Below the pieces are notes generated by a model. That model saw nothing but the letters and a program-made list of their open reading frames with translations. It did not search any database and was not told the origin of the DNA. 54,699 nucleotides of DNA. It comes from Micromonospora wenchangensis (lineage in GTDB: Bacteria > Actinomycetota > Actinomycetes > Mycobacteriales > Micromonosporaceae). Positions within the stretch are counted from its first letter, which is position 1; each line of letters starts with the position of its first letter. The position numbers and the translations under genes are program-made. The stretch spans positions 1 to 54,699 of the forward strand of contig NZ_MZMV01000048.1 in assembly GCF_002210435.1 (NCBI RefSeq), given 5' to 3'. This document shows positions 37,266 to 45,348 of the stretch, piece by piece.

Positions 37266-38369
37266 ATGCAGCGGCCCCGGATCAAGGGCATCCACAAGCC
37301 GGTACGGCTCCACCCGACCCTGATCAACATCGGCGGTCGACAGCTGGGGATCGGCGCGGAGATCGACGACGAGGACGGCAGCCTCTGGGAGCTGCTCCGC
37401 CTGATGGACGGCACCCGGACCCGGGCGGAGATCGTCGCCGCGCTGCTCGCCGTACGCCCGGAGATGGCCGCCGAGGACGCCACCGACGCGCTGCAGACGA
37501 TCATCGACGCCGGGTACGTCGAGGACGCCGCCGCGCCGCCCCCGCCCGAGCTGAGCCCCGCCGAGGTCGACCGGTACGACCGGGCGTTGACGTACCACGC
37601 GTGGGTGGACCTCACCCCGCGCACCTCCCGCTACGAGGTGCAGGCCCGGCTCAAGGCGGGCCGGGTGGTGGTGCTGGGGCTCGGCGGCTCCGGTTCGGCG
37701 GTGGCCGCCTCCCTGGTGGCCGCCGGGGTCGGCGCGGTGCACTGCGTCGACTTCGACGTGGTCGAGGCGGGCAACCTGACCCGGCAACTGCTCTACACCG
37801 AGGACGACATCGGCGCCGCCAAGGTGGACACCGCGGTGGCCCGGCTGCGCCGGATGAACTCCCACGTCACGGTGACCGGCGAGGAGGCCCGGGTCGACTC
37901 GACGGCGGACGTGGCGGCGTTGATGCGCGACCGCGACCTGCTGGTGCTCTGCGCCGACCAGCCCCGGCACGCCATCCGGGAGTGGACCAACCGGGCCGCC
38001 CTGGCCACCGGTACGGCATGGATGCTCGCCCAGTACGCCGGCCCGATGGCGGTGATCGGCCTGTTCGTGCCCGGTCAGACCTGCTGCGAGGCGTGCCTGC
38101 CGAGCGTCACCGACCGGCTGCGCGAGGAGTACGGCACCGAGCCGGAGGAGCTCTTCGGATTCACCGGGCACGCGGTGATCGCCCCCACCGCCAACCTCAC
38201 CGGGCACCTGGCCGCCCTCGACGTCGTCTACCACCTCGCCGGCATCCCGACGACCACCCGGGGCCGGATGTTCCACCTGAGCCTGACCGACCTGACCTAC
38301 CACTACGTGGTCGAGCCCCGGCCGGGCGCGAAGTGCGACACCTGCGGCTGGTTCCAGGAGGAACGGTGA
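37266..38369 (+). CDS. ThiF/E1-like adenylyltransferase with N-terminal peptide-binding-like domain (RiPP-like cluster)
   Basis: This encodes 367 aa from the ATG at 37266 (AGGAGG 11 nt upstream). Residues ~12-88 (VRLHPTLINIGGRQLGIG ... SLWELLRLMDGTRTRAEIVAALLA ... IIDAGYVED) look like a PqqD/RRE-type winged helix that would bind a leader peptide. The E1 core follows: VVVLGLGGSGSAVAASL (GxGGxG 138-143), VDFDVVEAGNLTRQLLY (162-178) with the conserved Asp and Arg, and AKV. A structural zinc site is complete: Cys274-x2-Cys277 and Cys357-x2-Cys360. E1-like enzymes adenylate a C-terminal carboxylate (MccB, ThiF, MoeB). The obvious substrate is the 40-aa peptide; the product is unknown. Confidence 0.9.
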   Translation: MQRPRIKGIHKPVRLHPTLINIGGRQLGIGAEIDDEDGSLWELLRLMDGTRTRAEIVAALLAVRPEMAAEDATDALQTIIDAGYVEDAAAPPPPELSPAEVDRYDRALTYHAWVDLTPRTSRYEVQARLKAGRVVVLGLGGSGSAVAASLVAAGVGAVHCVDFDVVEAGNLTRQLLYTEDDIGAAKVDTAVARLRRMNSHVTVTGEEARVDSTADVAALMRDRDLLVLCADQPRHAIREWTNRAALATGTAWMLAQYAGPMAVIGLFVPGQTCCEACLPSVTDRLREEYGTEPEELFGFTGHAVIAPTANLTGHLAALDVVYHLAGIPTTTRGRMFHLSLTDLTYHYVVEPRPGAKCDTCGWFQEER

Positions 38370-39580
38370 CCGTGCTCGGGTTGGACAGCCGCCCCGCGGT
38401 GGCGCACCTGGTGGTCCGCCAGGAGGAGGACGACGAGTACGTCGTCGGCGACCTGGCCAGCGGGAACTTCGTGGTGGTGCCCGAGGTGGGGGCGCGGCTG
38501 GTCGCGCTGTTGGCGGCCGGCCGCAGCATCGCCGAGGCCGCCGACGAGGTGGAACGCGAGACCGGTGAGCCGGTCGACGCGCTGGACTTCGTCGAGGTGC
38601 TCGTCGAGGCGGGCATCATCCGGCCGCAGTCCGACGGCGGGCCGCCCCCGGCGCAGGCCCGCCCCTGGTCGGTGTCCCGCATCCCGGCCCGGCTGGTCCG
38701 GCCGCTGTTCGGCCGGGTGGCCTGGACGGTGTACGTCGGCGCGCTGGTCGCCACGCTGGTGATGTTCGTCGCCGAACCGTCCCTGCTGCCGACCTACGAG
38801 GACACCTTCATCTTCCCGGACGTGGTGCTCAGCCTGCTGATCACCAACGTCACGGTGGCCCTGCTCACGGTGGTGCACGAGGCGTGGCACGCGTTCGCCG
38901 GGGCGGCCGTCGGCGTCCGGTCGCAACTGCGGCTGGAACGCCGGGGGATCTTCCCGGTGCTGGAGACCGACCTGACCGGGCTCTGGGCGCTGCCGCCGGA
39001 ACGCCGCTACGGCCCCTTCCTCGCCGGCATGGCCATCGACGGGATCCTGCTGTTCGCCGCCGTCGCGCCACGTTTCGCCTGGTCGCGGGGCTGGCTGGAA
39101 CTGCCGCCGGAAATGGTGCGGTTCCTGGCCATGGTGGTGTTCAGCCAGGCCGTGAAGCTGGCCTTCCAGACGCTTGCCTACCTGCGCACCGACATGTACC
39201 TGGTGATGGCCACGGCGACCGGCTGCCGCAACCTGCACGAGGTGACCCGGCTCAGCCTCAAGAAATGGGTCCGCCGGCTGACCCCGGCCGAACGTGCCGT
39301 GCTGCGCGACGCGCACGCCCGGGATCTGCGGGTGTCCCGCTGGTACCGGTTGTTGTATCTCGCCGGGGTCATCTGGATGGTCTGGTTCGCCATCCATTTT
39401 CTGCTACCGGGGGCGAAAGTGACACTGGGGTGGGCCGCGGGAGTGCTGACCGGCGCACCGTTCGGCAGTGCCTACTGGTGGGAGGGAATTGCGTTGGCCG
39501 CATTTGCCTCACTGAACGTGCTGCTTCCGGTCGGGGTGATCGTGCGTAATCGTTACCGCGCCGGAAGGTTGGCCACGTGA
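38366..39580 (+). CDS. Membrane zinc metalloprotease (M50-like, HEAWH) with N-terminal PqqD/RRE-like domain
   Basis: The product is 404 aa from the GTG at 38366, overlapping the adenylyltransferase stop (GTGA). Residues ~10-88 (YVVGDLASGNFVVVPEVGARLVALLAAGRSIAEAADEVE ... VLVEAGIIRP) form a PqqD/RRE-like winged helix. Then come transmembrane helices at ~118-136 and ~151-170, with HEAWH (171-175) right after the second, as in site-2-protease (M50) enzymes. A distal GMAIDGILLF (221-230) could supply the third ligand, Asp225. Three or four more helices follow, up to ~395. It probably cuts the leader or exports the modified peptide; some RiPP clusters use such an enzyme. Zinc motif seen; role inferred. 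Confidence 0.85.
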   Translation: MTVLGLDSRPAVAHLVVRQEEDDEYVVGDLASGNFVVVPEVGARLVALLAAGRSIAEAADEVERETGEPVDALDFVEVLVEAGIIRPQSDGGPPPAQARPWSVSRIPARLVRPLFGRVAWTVYVGALVATLVMFVAEPSLLPTYEDTFIFPDVVLSLLITNVTVALLTVVHEAWHAFAGAAVGVRSQLRLERRGIFPVLETDLTGLWALPPERRYGPFLAGMAIDGILLFAAVAPRFAWSRGWLELPPEMVRFLAMVVFSQAVKLAFQTLAYLRTDMYLVMATATGCRNLHEVTRLSLKKWVRRLTPAERAVLRDAHARDLRVSRWYRLLYLAGVIWMVWFAIHFLLPGAKVTLGWAAGVLTGAPFGSAYWWEGIALAAFASLNVLLPVGVIVRNRYRAGRLAT

Positions 39581-40146
39581 ACCGCAGATGGCTCGGCCCG
39601 GTGGTCAGTGTGGTGGTCACCGTGCTCAGTGTGGCGACCATGTCCAGCCTCGGGGTGGGGGTGCTGGTCGGCCTGGTCGGCGGGGACACCGCGCTGCCCT
39701 GCGACCGGCTGCCCGGCACGGCGCAACCGTTCGAGGGCAACCGGCACATCGCGTACGAGGGGGCGCCGCACGAGCCGTACCGGACGCTGCCCCCCACGTC
39801 GGGACCGCACTCGCCCCGGGTCGTCGTGCCCGGCGTCTACCGCGACGCGGTGCCCGAGGAACTCCAGGTGCACGCCCTGGAACACGGGCACGTGCTGGTG
39901 CAGTACGCCCCGGACGTTCCGCCCGGCGACGTCGAGAAGCTGGAGCGGATCGGCCGCCGCCATCCCCGGGACGTGGTGGTGGCCCCCTACCCGGCGCTGG
40001 GCCACGGCCTCGGGTTGACCGCCTGGCAGCGGCTGGACCGGCTGGACTCCCTCGACGAGCGGGCGGTCGAGGAGTTCGTCGAACGGCTCGCCGGCCGCTA
40101 CGACCACTCCTGGCAGCACGGGGCGACCGACTGCGCGGCGGTCTGA
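39577..40146 (+). CDS. DUF3105 membrane-anchored protein (RiPP-like cluster)
   Basis: This protein has 189 aa from the GTG at 39577 that overlaps the previous stop (GTGA). One N-terminal membrane anchor (VVSVVVTVLSVATMSSLGVGVLVGLV) is followed by an extracellular DUF3105 domain: HEPYRTLPPTSGPHSPRVVVPGVY, then VPEELQVHALEHGHVLVQYAPDVPPGDV and an Asp/His-rich end. Conserved His residues (YRTLPPTSGPH, HALEHGH) suggest a metal site. Its function is unknown in any organism to my knowledge. Tight coupling to the protease suggests a role in export, immunity or final processing of the peptide. Confidence 0.85.
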   Translation: MNRRWLGPVVSVVVTVLSVATMSSLGVGVLVGLVGGDTALPCDRLPGTAQPFEGNRHIAYEGAPHEPYRTLPPTSGPHSPRVVVPGVYRDAVPEELQVHALEHGHVLVQYAPDVPPGDVEKLERIGRRHPRDVVVAPYPALGHGLGLTAWQRLDRLDSLDERAVEEFVERLAGRYDHSWQHGATDCAAV

Positions 40147-40221
40147 CCGGCGGTGCCGGGGTGGCGCGGCGCACCGGGCAAAGGGTGGCGCGGGCCCGCC
40201 CGGCTGGGCAGCATAGGTGCC

Positions 40222-40413
40222 ATGGACTACGAATACGCGCCACTGCGGTTGCCGCCGAACGTCGACCGGTTGACCGCCGCGGCGCAGCTGGCGATCCAGG
40301 CGGAGTTCTCCGGGTGGGAGTTGGCCCGGGTGCAGCTGTTCCGGGACGGCACCCGCAAGGTGGTGTTGCGCCGCCGCCGGGTCAACCAACCCCAACCGGG
40401 CCTGTCCTACTGA
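40222..40413 (+). CDS. DUF5703 family protein, 63 aa
   Basis: The ATG at 40222 begins MDYEYAPLRLPPNVDRLTAAAQLAIQAEFSGWELARVQLFRDGTRKVVLRRRR, a small conserved actinobacterial protein family of unknown function (DUF5703). It is a standard length with no signal or membrane segment. It stands alone 75 bp after the DUF3105 gene and is probably not part of the RiPP-like operon, since homologs occur near metabolic genes elsewhere. Confidence 0.85.
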   Translation: MDYEYAPLRLPPNVDRLTAAAQLAIQAEFSGWELARVQLFRDGTRKVVLRRRRVNQPQPGLSY

Positions 40414-40525
40414 CCGCGGCGGCGGCACCGGCCGTCACCAACGGAGCAGCCGGGCGGCCCGGGGCCGCCGGCCGGCCCGCGCCGGTCGACCCCGGTGGTG
40501 CCCGCCGGGCGACCCCGGCCGCCGC

Positions 40526-41188
40526 CTAGTGCTGGTGCCCGGCGTGGTCGTGGTCGTCCTCGTCGAGGAACGGGTGCTCGTCGAGCCGGCCCACCAGCCG
40601 GTCGTCGGCGGCCGGGGTGAACGGGCCGACCGGGTCGTCGTCGTCGAACGACTCCAGGTCGACCGGGGTGCCGACCTCGCTGACCATCACGACCCCGTCC
40701 AGCGGCTCCAGCTCCGGCACGTCCAGGGCGGACAGCGATCCGTCGCCGCTCTGCAACAGCTCCAGCACCGCCTCGCCGACCCCCTCGACCGGTGCCGGCT
40801 CGTCGTCCTCGGGGGTGCCCTCGCGGCGGGCCACCTCGGCGACCCGCAGCAGCGCCGAGACGCTGGGCACCCGGTAGTCGCGGCGCTGGCGCACCGAGAT
40901 CACCTGCGGGTGCGGGTCGGTGGCCTCGCTGTCCCCGGCCGCCCCGCCGAACCGCTCGTCGGCCTCGTCCGGATCGATCGACTCGACGTCCCAGGGCGTG
41001 ACCTCGCCGAACGCGTCGAGCAGCTGCTCGTCGTAGGCGAAGGAGGCGTTGTTCAACGCCACGTACGCCTGCCACACGTCGTCGTCGTCGATCCGACCCT
41101 GCGCGGCCCGCACGGCCGTCAGGTGGGCGCGGGCCGCGTCGATCACGCGTTCCAGGGCGGCGTCCAGCTCACCGTGCTGGTCGGTCAT
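40526..41188 (-). CDS. Conserved hypothetical acidic protein with His-rich tail
   Basis: The product is 220 aa from the ATG at 41188, with a GAAGGGA ribosome site; an ATG at 41209 would add seven residues. The N-terminal half (LDAALERVIDAARAHLTAVRAAQGRIDDDDVWQAYVALNNASFAYDEQLLDAFGEVTPWDVESI) looks alpha-helical and well ordered. The middle includes RRDYRVPSVSALLRVAEVARRE. The C-terminal third is strongly acidic and ends DEDDHDHAGHQH, a possible metal-binding tail. No named domain is recognised. It is 46 bp downstream of the M20 peptidase gene in the same direction. Confidence 0.8.
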   Translation of the reverse strand: MTDQHGELDAALERVIDAARAHLTAVRAAQGRIDDDDVWQAYVALNNASFAYDEQLLDAFGEVTPWDVESIDPDEADERFGGAAGDSEATDPHPQVISVRQRRDYRVPSVSALLRVAEVARREGTPEDDEPAPVEGVGEAVLELLQSGDGSLSALDVPELEPLDGVVMVSEVGTPVDLESFDDDDPVGPFTPAADDRLVGRLDEHPFLDEDDHDHAGHQH

Positions 41189-41234
41189 GAGGCTGTCCCT
41201 TCGAGACATGGGGGGAGGTGCGGCACCGGTGCGG

Positions 41235-42563
41235 TCAGCAGTTGCGGAGGAACCGGTCGAGCACCCGCACGCCGAACTGTAGTCCGTCCACCGGTACCCG
41301 CTCGTCGATGCCGTGGAACAACGCCGAGAAGTTGAGATCCGCCGGCAGCCGCAGCGGGGCGAAACCGAAGCACCGCATCCCGAGCTGCGCGAACGCCTTG
41401 GCGTCGGTGCCGCCGGAGAGCATGTACGGCACCGGCCGGGCCCCCGGGTCCTCGGCCCGCAACGCCGCCGACATCGCATCGACCAGGTCGCCGTCGAAGG
41501 TCGTCTCCAGGGCGGGCTGGCGCTGGATGTACTCGATCTCGATGTCCGGGCCGACCAGCTCACGCAGTTGCCGTTCCAGCAGCTCGGACTGGCCGGGCAG
41601 GCTGCGGCAGTCGATGGTGGCGGTGGCCCGGCCGGGGATGACGTTGTCCTTGTAGCCGGCGGCCAGCCGGGTCGGGTTGGCGGTGCTGCGGACGGTCGCG
41701 CCGATGATGTTGGCGATCGGGCCGAGCTTGGCGATGGCGGTCTCCGGGTCGTCCGGGTCCAGCTCGACGCCGAGCACGTCGGACAGCTCGGTCAGGAACG
41801 CCCGGACGGTCGGGGTGACGGTGAGCGGGAACCGGTGCCGCCCGATCCGGGCCACCGCCTCGGCCAGCGCGGTGACCGCGTTGTCGTCGTGGACGAACGA
41901 GCCGTGCCCGGGGCGGCCCTTGGCGTGCAGCCGCATCCAGTCCAGCCCCTTCTCGGCCGTCTCGATCAGGTAGAGCCGCTGGGCGTCGCTGATCGAGTAG
42001 GAGAAGCCGCCGACCTCGCCGACCGCCTCGGTGCAGCCGTCGAAGAGGTCCCGGTGCTGCTGGACGAGGAAGTGCGCGCCGTAGTCGCTGCCCGCCTCCT
42101 CGTCGGCGGTGTAGGCCAGCACGATGTCGCGGGGCGGGCGGACGCCGGTGCGCTGCCAGTGCCGTACCACCGCCAGCACCATCGCGTCGAAGTCCTTCAT
42201 GTCGATCGCGCCCCGGCCCCACAGGTAGCCGTCGCGGACCTCCCCGGAGAACGGGTGCACCGACCACTCGTCGGCGTCGGCGGGCACCACGTCCAGGTGG
42301 CCGTGCACGAGCAGAGCGTCGCGCCCGGGGTCCGTGCCGGGGATACGGGCGATCAGGTTGGCCCGGCCCGGCGCGGACTCGTGGATCTCGGCGGCCACGC
42401 CGACCTCGGCGAGCTTCTCCGCGACGTACTCGGCGGCCCGGCGCTCGCCCGCGCTGGTGTCGTTGTCGCCGGTGTTGGTGGTGTCGATGCGCAGCAGGTC
42501 ACGGCAGAGGTCGACGACCTCGACGGTGGGGTCGGGCGCGGCGGAGGCGGCATCGCTCGTCAT
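41235..42563 (-). CDS. M20-family metallopeptidase/deacylase (dipeptidase-like)
   Basis: This 442-aa cytoplasmic enzyme has complete M20 motifs: LLVHGHLDVVPADADEWSVHPFSG (metal ligands His89, Asp91), GRGAIDMKDFDAM (bridging Asp121), YTADEEAGSDYGAHFL (catalytic Glu155, metal Glu156), and a His-containing SGGTDAKAFAQLG end. The family cleaves dipeptides or N-acyl amino acids with two zinc ions. The dimerisation insert (~190-330) is present. It is coded with the acidic hypothetical downstream. An N-acyl-cysteine deacetylase would suit the sulfur locus, but it lies 28 kb away and no specific link is seen. Confidence 0.93.
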   Translation of the reverse strand: MTSDAASAAPDPTVEVVDLCRDLLRIDTTNTGDNDTSAGERRAAEYVAEKLAEVGVAAEIHESAPGRANLIARIPGTDPGRDALLVHGHLDVVPADADEWSVHPFSGEVRDGYLWGRGAIDMKDFDAMVLAVVRHWQRTGVRPPRDIVLAYTADEEAGSDYGAHFLVQQHRDLFDGCTEAVGEVGGFSYSISDAQRLYLIETAEKGLDWMRLHAKGRPGHGSFVHDDNAVTALAEAVARIGRHRFPLTVTPTVRAFLTELSDVLGVELDPDDPETAIAKLGPIANIIGATVRSTANPTRLAAGYKDNVIPGRATATIDCRSLPGQSELLERQLRELVGPDIEIEYIQRQPALETTFDGDLVDAMSAALRAEDPGARPVPYMLSGGTDAKAFAQLGMRCFGFAPLRLPADLNFSALFHGIDERVPVDGLQFGVRVLDRFLRNC

Positions 42564-42774
42564 CGCCTCTTTCTACCAGTCGCCGGCCCGGCCGCGAACG
42601 GCCCGGCCGCCCCGGCGGCGGCCACCCGGGACCACCCGCCGGACGGCGGGGCCGCACGCGGCACGGACGCCGCCCCGGTTTGCCGATCACCGGGTACGGG
42701 TACCGGCGCTGGCGTCCCCGTTCCGCCAGTCGCACCGGCCGGCGACCCGCGCCGGCCCCGCCGAGGAGGACGTC

Positions 42775-43395
42775 ATGTCCGCCGTTCCCCTGCCACCGCT
42801 GCCGCCCTCCGCCGACGACGCCTACCGTCCGGGTGGGCGGAGCATGGCCGACCTCGCCGACACCGAGCACCGGCAGCTGCTCGCCCTGGTCGACGAGGTC
42901 ACCGACGCCACGGTGGCGCCCGGCCGGCGGCGGGAGGTGCTCCAGGTGCTCACCGCCATGGTGTCGCGGCACCTGTCGGCCGAGGAGCAGTACCTGCTGC
43001 CCACGGTCCGCGCGGCGCTGCCCGACGCGACCGCCCGGGTGGACGAGGAGATCGCGGCGGACGCGGCGCTGCTGACCGCGCTGAAGGCCCTCGGCGGGCC
43101 GGACGACCCGACGCTTGCCGACGTCGCCGCCCGGGTGCGTCGGCACGTCGCCGCGGTGGCCGAGCTGGTCACCCCGCTGCGCGAGGTGGCCTCCGACGCG
43201 GAGCTGATCCGGCTGGGCAACCGGTGGGAGATCGCCGAGGAGGCGGCGCCGACCCGGCCGCATCCGGGCACCCCGGCGACCCCGCCGTGGAACCGGATCG
43301 TCGAACCGGCCGTCGGAGTGGTGGACAAGCTGCGCGACGCGGTGACCGGGCGGCGCACCCAACTGGCCGACCTGAACCGCCGTCCGCGGCAGTGA
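42775..43395 (+). CDS. Hemerythrin-like HHE domain protein
   Basis: The product is 206 aa from the ATG at 42775, with GAGGAGGA 9 nt upstream. Two repeated helical-hairpin segments carry HHE-type His/Glu residues: MADLADTEHRQLLALVDEVTD ... MVSRHLSAEEQYLLPTVR, and then VRRHVAAVAELVTPLREVASDAELIRLGNRWE. These fit a hemerythrin-like diiron fold, which in bacteria can sense or bind O2, iron or nitric oxide. The last ~40 residues are Pro/Thr-rich and basic. It precedes a LysR regulator on the same strand (85 bp) and may be linked to it. Confidence 0.85.
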   Translation: MSAVPLPPLPPSADDAYRPGGRSMADLADTEHRQLLALVDEVTDATVAPGRRREVLQVLTAMVSRHLSAEEQYLLPTVRAALPDATARVDEEIAADAALLTALKALGGPDDPTLADVAARVRRHVAAVAELVTPLREVASDAELIRLGNRWEIAEEAAPTRPHPGTPATPPWNRIVEPAVGVVDKLRDAVTGRRTQLADLNRRPRQ

Positions 43396-43480
43396 TCGTC
43401 CGGCCCCGATCCGTCAGGTTCACCGGCCCGGTTCGGTCCGGGCCCTTCCGTCTATCGACGTGTGGCCATACCGTCACCAT

Positions 43481-44479
43481 ATGAATCTGGAGCTGCGTCA
43501 CCTCCGGGTGGTCTGCGCTATCGCCGAGACGGGCAGCGTGACGAAGGCCGCGTCCACCCTCGGCCTGGCCCAGCCGGCCCTGACCGCCCAGCTTCAGCGC
43601 ATCGAGCGGGCGCTGGGCGGTCCGCTGTTCGAACGCGACAGGCGGGGTGCCCGGCCGACCGCGCTGGGCGAGCTGGTGCTGTCCCGGGCCCGGGTGCTGC
43701 TGCCGGCGATGAAGGGCCTGCAGGACGAGGCGGCCCGGCTGGCGGGGGCCGACGACGCCCTCGGCCGGTACCGGTTCGGCGGGGTGAACAGCCCGATCCT
43801 GGGCCGGCTGGTGCACCGGCTCGCCGCCGAGCAGCCGCACGCGCAGATCACCACGTACGCGTCGTGGTCGGCCGACGAGCTGGCCGCCCTGGTCGCCGGT
43901 GGCCGGCTGGACTTCGCGCTGACCGGCGTGTGCGGCGACGCCACCCCACCTGCGGAGTTCGGCCTGGCCTGGCGGGAGGTGGCGGTCGATCCGGTGCTGG
44001 TGCTGCTGCCGTCCGCCCACCCGTTGGCCGACCGTGACGAGGTCGGCCTGGCCGACCTGCGCCACGAGCAGTGGGTGGCCGCGCCGGGCGACGGCTGCTT
44101 CGGCGACTGCTTCGCCGCCGCCTGCGCCCGCGCCGGGTTCACCCCCCGCAAGGTGTACGAGACCGACGTGCGCGGCTGCATGGACCTGGTCGACGCCGGG
44201 GAGGCGGTGGCGTTGTGCCAGGCCACCTTCCGCCCGGTCGCCGGGTTGGTGACCCGGCGGCTGGCCGGCACCCCGCTGCGCTGGCGGCTGCTGCTCGGCT
44301 GGCACCCGGAGTCCCCGGCGGCCCGGGTCGCGGAGGCGGTGCTGGACGACGCGGTCGCCGCGTACACCGACTCGCTGGCCGCGCACCCGGACTACCTGGC
44401 CTGGCTGCTGCGGCATCCCGAGTTCGGGGCCCGGGACACCGGCACGGCCCGCCCGGCCCCACGGGTGCGAACGGCGTGA
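43481..44479 (+). CDS. LysR-family transcriptional regulator
   Basis: This 332-aa protein starts at the ATG 43481 (MNLELRHLRVVCAIAETGSVTKAASTLGLAQPALTAQLQRIERALGGPLFERDRRG), a standard LysR winged helix with its linker helix. The remaining ~240 residues form the periplasmic-binding-like effector domain (YRFGGVNSPILGRLVHRLAAEQPHAQITTYASWSADEL, ... DVRGCMDLVDAGEAVALCQATFRPVAG). It contains several Cys residues (about positions 145, 207, 211, 217, 229 and 247), so thiol-based sensing is possible. No adjacent divergent target is present; the upstream hemerythrin-like gene is co-directional. Confidence 0.94.
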   Translation: MNLELRHLRVVCAIAETGSVTKAASTLGLAQPALTAQLQRIERALGGPLFERDRRGARPTALGELVLSRARVLLPAMKGLQDEAARLAGADDALGRYRFGGVNSPILGRLVHRLAAEQPHAQITTYASWSADELAALVAGGRLDFALTGVCGDATPPAEFGLAWREVAVDPVLVLLPSAHPLADRDEVGLADLRHEQWVAAPGDGCFGDCFAAACARAGFTPRKVYETDVRGCMDLVDAGEAVALCQATFRPVAGLVTRRLAGTPLRWRLLLGWHPESPAARVAEAVLDDAVAAYTDSLAAHPDYLAWLLRHPEFGARDTGTARPAPRVRTA

Positions 44480-44498
44480 CGACGGGTATCAGCCCTGC

Positions 44499-44735
44499 AT
44501 GACCGATCTCTATCCGGCCGCCGACCAGCGGGAGCTGCTGCGTCGGGCGGCCAGCGCGCACACCGCCGCCGCCCGCGACGTCGAGACGTTCCTGCGCCGG
44601 CTGCCCGAGGTGCCCGACCCGGCCGACATCACCGAGTACGCGACGCTGCTCAGCCGGGAGGAGCAGACCCGCACCGAGCGGCAGGACGCCGCCGACGCCG
44701 CCGGCCTGCGACTGCCCAGCCTGGAGTCCGAGTAG
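44499..44735 (+). CDS. Hypothetical protein, 78 aa
   Basis: The ATG at 44499 is 19 nt after the LysR stop, so the two are probably cotranscribed. The sequence is mostly helical and charged (YPAADQRELLRRAASAHTAAARDVETFLRRLPEVP, then DITEYATLLSREEQTRTERQDAADAAGLRLPSLESE). No domain is recognised. The balanced composition and operon position support a real gene. Confidence 0.7.
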   Translation: MTDLYPAADQRELLRRAASAHTAAARDVETFLRRLPEVPDPADITEYATLLSREEQTRTERQDAADAAGLRLPSLESE

Positions 44736-44750
44736 CCCCACCGACGTGCC

Positions 44751-44779
44751 GGGCACCCGGGACGGCGTCCCGGGTGCCC
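44751..44779. terminator. Bidirectional hairpin terminator
   Basis: GGGCACCCGGGACG (44751-44764) and CGTCCCGGGTGCCC (44766-44779) form a perfect 14-bp dyad between the convergent 78-aa hypothetical and DUF3140 genes. Confidence 0.8.
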
Positions 44780-44826
44780 ACGCCGTGCCGGTCCGGGTGC
44801 GGTGCCGGTCCGGGCCCGGTCGGCAG

Positions 44827-45177
44827 TCAGCGTTCGACGAGGACGTCGTGGCCCAGGTCGAGCAGGGCGTGCCGCCACTCGTCGTCGGCGTTGCCGTCGC
44901 CGGGCTTCTCGTCCACCAGCGACCGGATCCGGTCGATCGCCGCCCGCATCACCGCGACGTCGGCCGGGGTGAGGTCGACCTTGCGCTTGCGCAGCACCGC
45001 CAGGATCTGCCGGCCGGGCTCGGGCAGGTCGAGGTCCGGGTCGGGGCCGAACGCCTCCTCGCCCGACCCCCGGGTCAGCAGCCACTGCCGCAGTTGTTCG
45101 GAGGGGACGTTCACTTCGGCGTGGAAGTCCTCCCAGATCAGCTCGACCTCGGGGTCGAGTCGCTGTTCGCGTGCCAT
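44827..45177 (-). CDS. DUF3140 family protein
   Basis: This encodes 116 aa from the ATG at 45177, overlapping the stop of a 52-aa frame upstream (ATGA). MAREQRLDPEVELIWEDFHAEVNVPSEQLRQWLLTRGSGEEAF followed by a helical LPEPGRQILAVLRKRKVDLTPADVAVMRAAIDRIRSLVDEKP matches the DUF3140 family, common in actinobacteria and sometimes found near DNA-binding or stress genes. The C-terminal WRHALLDLGHDVL is conserved. Function unknown. The overlap indicates coexpression with the small acidic protein. Confidence 0.88.
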   Translation of the reverse strand: MAREQRLDPEVELIWEDFHAEVNVPSEQLRQWLLTRGSGEEAFGPDPDLDLPEPGRQILAVLRKRKVDLTPADVAVMRAAIDRIRSLVDEKPGDGNADDEWRHALLDLGHDVLVER

Positions 45178-45335
45178 CACGCCTCCTCTTCCGGTGGCCC
45201 GGGTGGTGCCGGGTCGCCGTCGTCGGTCCACTGCCCCGGGCCCTCCGGCGGCACCTGGACCCGGGCCGGGTTCGCCGTCGGGGGCGCGAGGATGGGTGCG
45301 GTCTGCTCGGCGTACTCCTGCTCGGGTTCGGTCAT
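45177..45335 (-). CDS. Small Pro/Glu-rich protein, 52 aa, coupled to DUF3140 gene
   Basis: The ATG at 45335 opens 52 codons (MTEPEQEYAEQTAPILAPP... to GPPEEEA) and stops exactly inside the DUF3140 start (ATGA). The product is acidic, Pro-rich and probably disordered. It starts 13 bp beyond the stop of the Clp-type ATPase gene on the same strand, so it belongs to that transcription unit. No domain is recognised; the tight spacing is the main evidence that it is real. Confidence 0.6.
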   Translation of the reverse strand: MTEPEQEYAEQTAPILAPPTANPARVQVPPEGPGQWTDDGDPAPPGPPEEEA

Positions 45336-45348
45336 CGCGGCCCTCCGG

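Noticed and set aside
37027..37323. Plus-strand frame starting GTG 37027 that overlaps the precursor peptide
   Set aside because: It is out of frame with the precursor, has no ribosome site, is Ser/Pro/Arg-rich without pattern and runs into the adenylyltransferase gene.
40414..40525. GC-rich inverted segments between DUF5703 and the acidic hypothetical as a terminator
   Set aside because: Several weak GGC/GCC pairings are possible but no single convincing stem was found.
41235..42563. M20 peptidase as the missing deacetylase of the sulfur operon
   Set aside because: Chemically attractive, but it is 28 kb away, lacks the Cys leader peptide and operator, and resembles general dipeptidases.
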